Shown: in pieces, positions 58,610-64,000 of the stretch
Layout: each line of letters starts with the position of its first letter
How positions within the stretch are numbered: the first letter of the stretch is position 1
Origin: Lycorma delicatula
Lineage: Eukaryota; Arthropoda; Insecta; Hemiptera; Fulgoridae
Length of the DNA: 64,000 nt
Assembly (NCBI RefSeq): GCF_047948215.1
Contig: NC_134456.1
Span: 56,871,959-56,935,958 of the forward strand
Reading direction: 5' to 3'
Translations under genes and position numbers: made by a program
The notes under the pieces: model-generated
Database searches by the model: none
Told to the model about the DNA's origin: nothing
What the model saw: the letters and a program-made list of their open reading frames with translations, nothing else

Positions 58610-60955
58610 ATCAAAAACCAATTTGAACAACCCAAGTACAGAATTACAAAGTAAATGAATGACACATACCTTATTTTTTCTATTCTTTATTCCAATAGCA
58701 CTTTTGCAGAATCCTGCATCATCAGTTGTATATAAATTATATTAACAAAATAACATATCAGACAACAATTTTTTTTTTTTTAGAATAAAAATTAGAAGAT
58801 CAAAATATTAAAATAACTATCATATATAAAAAAACATGAAGTCAATTAAATAAAATATATATATTTAAATATAACATCAATTAAGAATTAAAAATAAAAT
58901 AATTAGAAAATTTATACCATGTAACCTGACCAGCCAATGTTACATTACATATTATTTAAATTAAATTTCTTGATTTCCGCTATTTCCAAATTTGTTTGAA
59001 ATCAGATACAGAATGTTTGTTATTAATAAGGTATTGGTACATAATTTTTAAGGTGGTATTAATAAGGTATTATCATTAGATAAACCCAATTTACCATTTT
59101 TATAATATCTAAAAATGTGTTCTAAATGTGTATAATTTATGTGTTCTAAAAATCTAGTTTTAAACGACCTATTAGTTTTATACCTATATATATATATATA
59201 TATATGTATATGGTCACAATCATTGCATTTTATTTTATAAATCCATGAATTATAAAATAGTGTGATAGTTATTTCTTAAATACTTTATTATATGATTGTC
59301 TTTTACATTGGTTTAAATTTACTTTTGTAATAAATATTGCTTATATTTTCAACTACATTATCAGTGTATAAACATTTTGTAAATATGTTGTAAATTTTTT
59401 GTATATCATTTAGAGGTATAAGAGTTGTGGTACTATCAATTGTTGAAATTCGTTTTTTGTGTATATTATCAATTAAAGAAACATTATAACCATTATGTTT
59501 AGCAACTTGTTTTATAATATCTATTTCTTTGTTTAATTTACTTTTATTTTTATTATATTGTGTGTGTAATTAATTGCTCTATCAGTCATGCGCATGTATA
59601 TGTATTAATTTTGTGTGACCACAAATGATTGAATTTCTATGGATTGTGGTTTTGTTGGTTACGGGTTTCCTATATACTGACATTATAAATTGTTGTTTTT
59701 GTTAATTTTGATTCTAACATCTAAAAATTTATTTCTCTATTTATGTCAATTTCAAAAGTAAATTTGAAACTATTATAATATGAATTAATTTTATTCAAAA
59801 TTATTAAATGTTTATTATGTATAATGGGATTATAAACTAAAAAAAACATCATCAACATACCTAGTCCTTAATAGGTTATCATGTGTATGAATAACAGCAT
59901 AAATAATTTTATCTTAAAATCCTGTAAATAAATCTTGGATATGATAGCTGATAATGGAAAACCCATTGGTAAAGTATTTTCCTGAATATAATATTTATTG
60001 TTAAGTTTAAAGTAATTTTATTGGCAACTATTTCTACAGTAGTAATAATACTATCAGTAAACAACAGGTTTTCATTATTGTATATAAATTTATTTTTTAT
60101 TATTTGAACTGTTTTATCTATGGGTATGCTAGGATACATATTACTAATATCGTAACTTACCATCCTAGTTTTTTCTACAATTATCTTTTAATTTATTTAT
60201 AAATTCAAATTCGTTTTTTATATTGTATTTACAATTCAATCTCATTTTTATCTTAAGTATTTTAACTATTGTTTTTGATATAATATATGATGGAGCAGTC
60301 ATGAAATCTATCCAAAGTTGCATAGGTATACCAGGTTTATGTATTTTTGGGAGTCCCATTAAACCATTTTTATAATTAAAAAATATTATGGTATTTTTTT
60401 ATTCAATTTTTAGTTCTTTTTAGAAATTTATTAATGGAGTCATTTATTTCTTTGAAATTATTTTCTAATACATACGGTTTCATTAAATTATTATATTTTT
60501 CGGTATACGTAATGACAGGAGACTTGGTTTTATCCGATTTTAAGATAATGCAATTATTCTTATTTAATTTATTTTTTAATTGGTAAATTATATTTTATTA
60601 ATATTTTTGGAAATTGGTTTGCAAGTCAAATTTTTACTTTTAATTTTATGAATTTTGCTGCTAATGATGTTACATAATTGTTCTTTGTCATCAGGATTAA
60701 CTTTATTAATACTCACTTCAGAATCAATTATTATATTTTTAATAATATTATTCTTATCGCCATCGTTCAAATTAAATTTAAATGCATTAGCAATGATAAA
60801 CTTTTCCTTATCATCAAGGTCAACATTAGTAAAATTAATCAAATCAAGACAATTACTATTAAATAATTTTGAATCTGCATGTCCATCTTTGGAATGTAAA
60901 TCATTATGAGTATCATCTACCACAATGCCCTCCTGTAAATGATACATAAAAAATT
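58610..60955 (-). mobile_element. Penelope-like retroelement, long copy (RT + GIY-YIG endonuclease), decayed
   Basis: Minus-strand order: an N-terminal region (from about 60947, KEKFIIANAFKFNL near 60790), then the RT with GLPKIHKPGIP (60357-60325), SYDISNMYPSIPIDK (60160-60115) and the catalytic RYVDD (YVDD codons 59848-59859), then a GIY-YIG endonuclease remnant (WIYKIKCNDCDH about 59250-59210 and YIG just below), and a 3' region ending near 58610. Reverse transcriptase plus GIY-YIG nuclease is the hallmark of Penelope-like elements. Frameshifts and stops are numerous. A (TA)n expansion interrupts the nuclease motif. Confidence 0.85.
58680..58736 (-). ncRNA. Hammerhead-like core in the opposite Penelope copy, mutated
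   Basis: On the minus strand CTGATGA (58719-58725), a perfect 5-bp hairpin TGCAG-GATT-CTGCA, then AAAG in place of GAAAG. The hairpin differs from the plus-strand copy at several positions but still pairs. The lost G in GAAA suggests an inactive copy. Confidence 0.45.
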
Positions 60956-61906
60956 TATAACATATATTTATTCACTGATAATGTAGTTGAAAATATAAGC
61001 AATATTTATTACAAAAGTAAATTTAAACCAGCATACAAGACAATCATATAATAAAATATTTAAAAAATAACAATCACATTGACTTATATAATTCATGTGG
61101 AATTTATAAAATAAAATGCAATGATTGTAACCATATATATATAGGTAAAACTAATAGGTATTTAAAACTAGATTTTTAGAATGCATTAGATATTATAAAA
61201 ATGGTAAATTGGGTTTATCTAATGATAATACCTTATTAATACCACCTTAAAAAGTATATACCAATACCTTATTAATAACAAACATTCTGTATCTGATATT
61301 CAGACAAATTTGGAAATAGCGGAAATCAAGAAATTTAATTTAAATAATAGTAGTAAAAGTCTGGACTTTTTGGAGAGATTATATATATATTTTATTTTAT
61401 TTGTTTTTTTTTTTTTGAGATAAATAGAGAAATAAAAATTTTCAAAAGAAGTTCCAATTTGATCAACTTTCAGACAGAATATGAAGATGACACTCGTGTA
61501 AAAGCAGCAACAGATGGCAACATATTTTTAGATAAAAATAGATATAATCAGAATGTATATAAATAATTTCAAATCCACTCAGTGATGTAACATTGGCTGG
61601 CCAGGTTACATGGTATAAATTTTCTAATAATTTTTTTTTTAATTTTTAATTGACGTCATATTTAAATACATGTAATTAACTTCATGTTTTGTATATATGA
61701 TAGTAACTTTAATAATTTTATCATTTTTATTTTTATTCTAAAAACAAAAATTGTTATGTAATTTTTTATACTATTTACATACTTTATATACAACTGATGA
61801 TGTGGGATCCTGCGAAAGTGCTATTAGAATAAAGAAAAGAAAAAATAAGGTAAGTGTAATTTCATTTGCTTTGTAATTCTGTACGGGTTGTTCAAGTTGG
61901 TTTTTG
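60956..61906 (+). mobile_element. Penelope-like retroelement, 5'-truncated copy in opposite orientation
   Basis: The reverse complement of the left part of the neighbouring copy: GTAGTTGAAAATATAAGCAA (from about 60980), then the nuclease start CGIYKIKCNDCNHIYIGKTN (about 61098-61155, GIY and YIG both intact), RYYKNGKLGLSNDN, and a 3' region with the TGTAACATTGGCTGGCCAGG block and a terminus near 61906. It keeps about 240 bases (61345-61590) that the minus copy lacks. RT sequences are absent. Joined head to head with the longer copy at about 60956. Confidence 0.85.
61780..61835 (+). ncRNA. Hammerhead-ribozyme-like core in the Penelope 3' region
   Basis: CTGATGA (61794-61800), then a short hairpin (TGTGG, loop GATC, CTGCG), GAAAG from 61814, then a CTA/TT junction. 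Flanking bases CTTTATATACAA and TTAGAATAAAG can pair at UU/AA and AAAG/CUUU as a stem I with an internal loop. This matches the CUGAUGA...GAAA core of hammerhead ribozymes, which are known in Penelope-like elements. The stem relies on G-U pairs and there is an extra U after CUGAUGA, so activity is uncertain. Confidence 0.5.
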
Positions 61907-61930
61907 GGTGTATATATATATATATACACC

Positions 61931-61974
<44 letters not shown>
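61903..61974. repeat. 32-bp perfect palindrome followed by (TA)n
   Basis: TTTGGGTGTATATATA (61903-61918) is followed immediately by its exact reverse complement (61919-61934), then about 20 TA units. It sits exactly at the outer end of the plus-strand Penelope copy. Confidence 0.95.
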
Positions 61975-61979
<5 letters not shown>

Positions 61980-64000
61980 ATAAATCTATATTCACTAAAT
62001 TTATATGTATATAAAATAGTGATAAATTTATAATAAAAACTGATTATAGATTTATCACTTAAAATTGATACTATTTTATTTATGATGAAACTACTGATAT
62101 ATTGTCAAAATTAAATTACACAGAATTAACGTGTAATTACAAATAAATTCAATACTGTATTCATAAACAACCAGAAACCTTAATTAATTATTTCCATACT
62201 GAATTAAAAAAATTTCAAGAAAATTTAATACTTCTACCATAAATTATAAGAAATAGGGAGTGAAAAGAAGAGGAGATTGAAAATTATCATCCTGTTGTCC
62301 TCTGATAAACATTACTCAACCAGTAAATTTACATAGAATGAGTTTGCAAATTTAATGTTTTGAATGGAAAAATTCAACTTATTTAATGCTTGGAAAAAAA
62401 GAGCATAAGCATTATAGGACTGTCAACTGATTTTGTGAGAAAAATAATTTATAAATTTGATGGTTCCTGGTTGACACAATTTATTTCATTTACCATTAGA
62501 ATAATGATAAATGAATAATGGTAAATGAATTTTTATGTTTTAATGAGTGACATAAGAATTATGTCACATTAGACTAAATGCTTATAAAAGATTTTTTTAA
62601 ATTTTAAATGTTCTCCTCCAAAATGTGCACTGACTATAACAGAAATAAGAAAACAAGAATTGAATAATTTGTATTACTTACCTTTGATATGCAAAAGTAA
62701 TACAGTGGAACTCAGTCTCATTTATAATGAATGAGACGTGATGACAATAAGAGCTTTGTTACTTTAAGAATAAGATAGAAAATTTTAATCTGTATCACAT
62801 TAAAATAAATGTGAGTTAATTACAGATGCAAGTGAAAGAGAGTGCATATGATATGTGAGACTTCATAATTAAAATAGTTTAATGGCCAATCAATGTATGA
62901 AATAAGAATTGCCAGTTACTCTCAACTTTGTGAAAATGTAGCAACTCTGCCTTTCATCCACAAGTTTCTAAGTTCCAATCTCAATCAGCTATGGCATTTT
63001 TTCACAGAATATTAAATTCATTATTTGTTATAAAAGAAAAGGATGGTAGCTATAAATAGGTTCAGTTTGTAAATGATGAATAGAATAAACAAGTATACAA
63101 AAAGTGAAGAAGATAATGCATTGTAGTATTATATTTACTATTTTTCAATGATTAATTAATTTTATTCTGTAATCTATTATTTTTAATCTTAGAGTATTAA
63201 CTATTGGTCATGCAAATATTTGTCATATTTCTGTATAATTTTTTTTCATGTTTTGTGTGGATTTTGAGTGAATATTATATACAAAATACAGACAAGCCTG
63301 TCATGGATTGGTCGTGTCTCACCTTTTCATTTGAAGAAAGGTACTAAGCTAAGTTTCAGTATTTTTCATATTATACAAAATTTCCTTACCTAAATACTAT
63401 GCACAAGTTAAGCTCAACATTTTTTTTTTAAATTAAATTTTAGAAGAAATGTTGAAAAAAAGAATGGCCCTAAAAACATCTCTAAAAAAATATTAATACG
63501 CAGCTTTAATTCTATTTCTCAATAACTTCAGATTTCCTAAAATTTCACTTATCCAGTGTTAGATTCAAATCTAATACTTTCAATTAATAGGACTGTACTA
63601 TGAATTTATTAACTCAATAAATGACACTAAAAACATTACTGCACAGTAAACAAAAATCAAATAAAACATAATCGATATTCATGATTAGAAATTGTGCTAT
63701 TTATTTAAATTATTTCTGTAACTAAATTGTTTTCTTTATTGTTTTTTTTTTTATTTTTTATTTATTTAAATAATTAAATTAATAGTGATTTCTATGATGA
63801 ACTCTGTTTTATAAAAATATTATTAAGACTTATCATACAAATGTTTTTTCTAATACGCATAACATCCTCAAAATTTAATTGCTAAATTATACAGAAATAT
63901 CCAATTTACATTATTATTCTTAATAGGTATTTTTATTATTGTTATTATTATTAATATTTTACAGTTTAATGAACGTTATGGCATGAGCAAACCTGTATAA
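61975..64000. other. Intergenic AT-rich DNA at the window end
   Basis: Several short fold-backs (for example TTCATTTACCATT around 62487 with its complement near 62516, and GTGACATAA/TTATGTCAC near 62548-62568) and the SINE remnant at 62930. No coding signal seen. Confidence 0.5.
62930..63010 (+). repeat. Decayed copy of the second SINE family
   Basis: GTAGCAACTCTGCCTTTCAT, then TCTAAGTTCCAATCTCAATC (box-B-like) and GCTATGGCATTTTTTCACAG correspond in order to the element at 39528. Confidence 0.45.

Noticed and set aside
60655..60909. Plus-strand frame of 84 codons
   Set aside because: Antisense shadow of the Penelope-like N-terminal region read on the minus strand.
61771..61995. Minus-strand frame of 74 codons rich in Tyr-Ile repeats
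   Set aside because: It is the translation of the (TA)n tract and Penelope terminus.

Overview
The window is AT-rich, intron-bearing animal DNA. Low gene density, GT-AG exons scattered over tens of kilobases, tRNA-derived SINEs, mariner/piggyBac elements, Bel/Pao, LINE and Penelope-like fragments point to an insect genome. A hemipteran is my guess, from the look of the repeats, and is not proven. There is no bacterial-type operon, no CRISPR array and no intact tRNA or rRNA gene.

The single host gene I can assemble is on the + strand: an SLC9B/NHA-family sodium/proton antiporter (NHA2-like). I join eleven exons between about 3772 and 40153. The reading frame closes exactly across all ten splice junctions and gives 533 residues, close to the 537 of human NHA2. 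The paired ion-site aspartates fall at residues 274-275, the SPAVVVPS-type motif lies just before them, and a WLPKATVQ motif lies near the C-terminus. A shorter 509-residue form would start at 5048. A polyadenylation signal lies about 290 bases after the stop.

The introns hold most of the mobile DNA: a Helitron/Helentron-like end (about 2950-3382, upstream of the first recognised exon); a LINE tail (3978-4330); a 96-bp duplication; a widespread hemipteran-type repeat (6770-7200); a 113-bp minisatellite (7965-8560); a mariner 3' fragment (9731-10025); a Bel/Pao gag-protease-RT fragment (about 10040-12650) with SINE copies inside it and at its edge; a 1.3-kb mariner-like element (15517-16828); two LINE pieces head to head (22930-24720); a SINE fold-back (26340-26842); a mariner (28230-29549); a piggyBac element with TTAA duplications (31074-33635); a LINE tail (35041-35300); and a SINE with a clear 16-bp target duplication (38727-39023).

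Downstream of the gene are a deleted mariner (43536-44468), about 10 kb of very AT-rich DNA in which I see no gene, a GC-richer island ending in an A-rich tail (54785-55104), a transposase fragment (55797-56330), and a Penelope-like retroelement (58610-61906). The last is arranged as a longer minus-strand copy head to head with a 5'-truncated plus-strand copy. Both copies carry GIY-YIG endonuclease codons and a hammerhead-ribozyme-like core. The window also has an unusual number of short, perfect fold-backs with loops of 0-5 bases.
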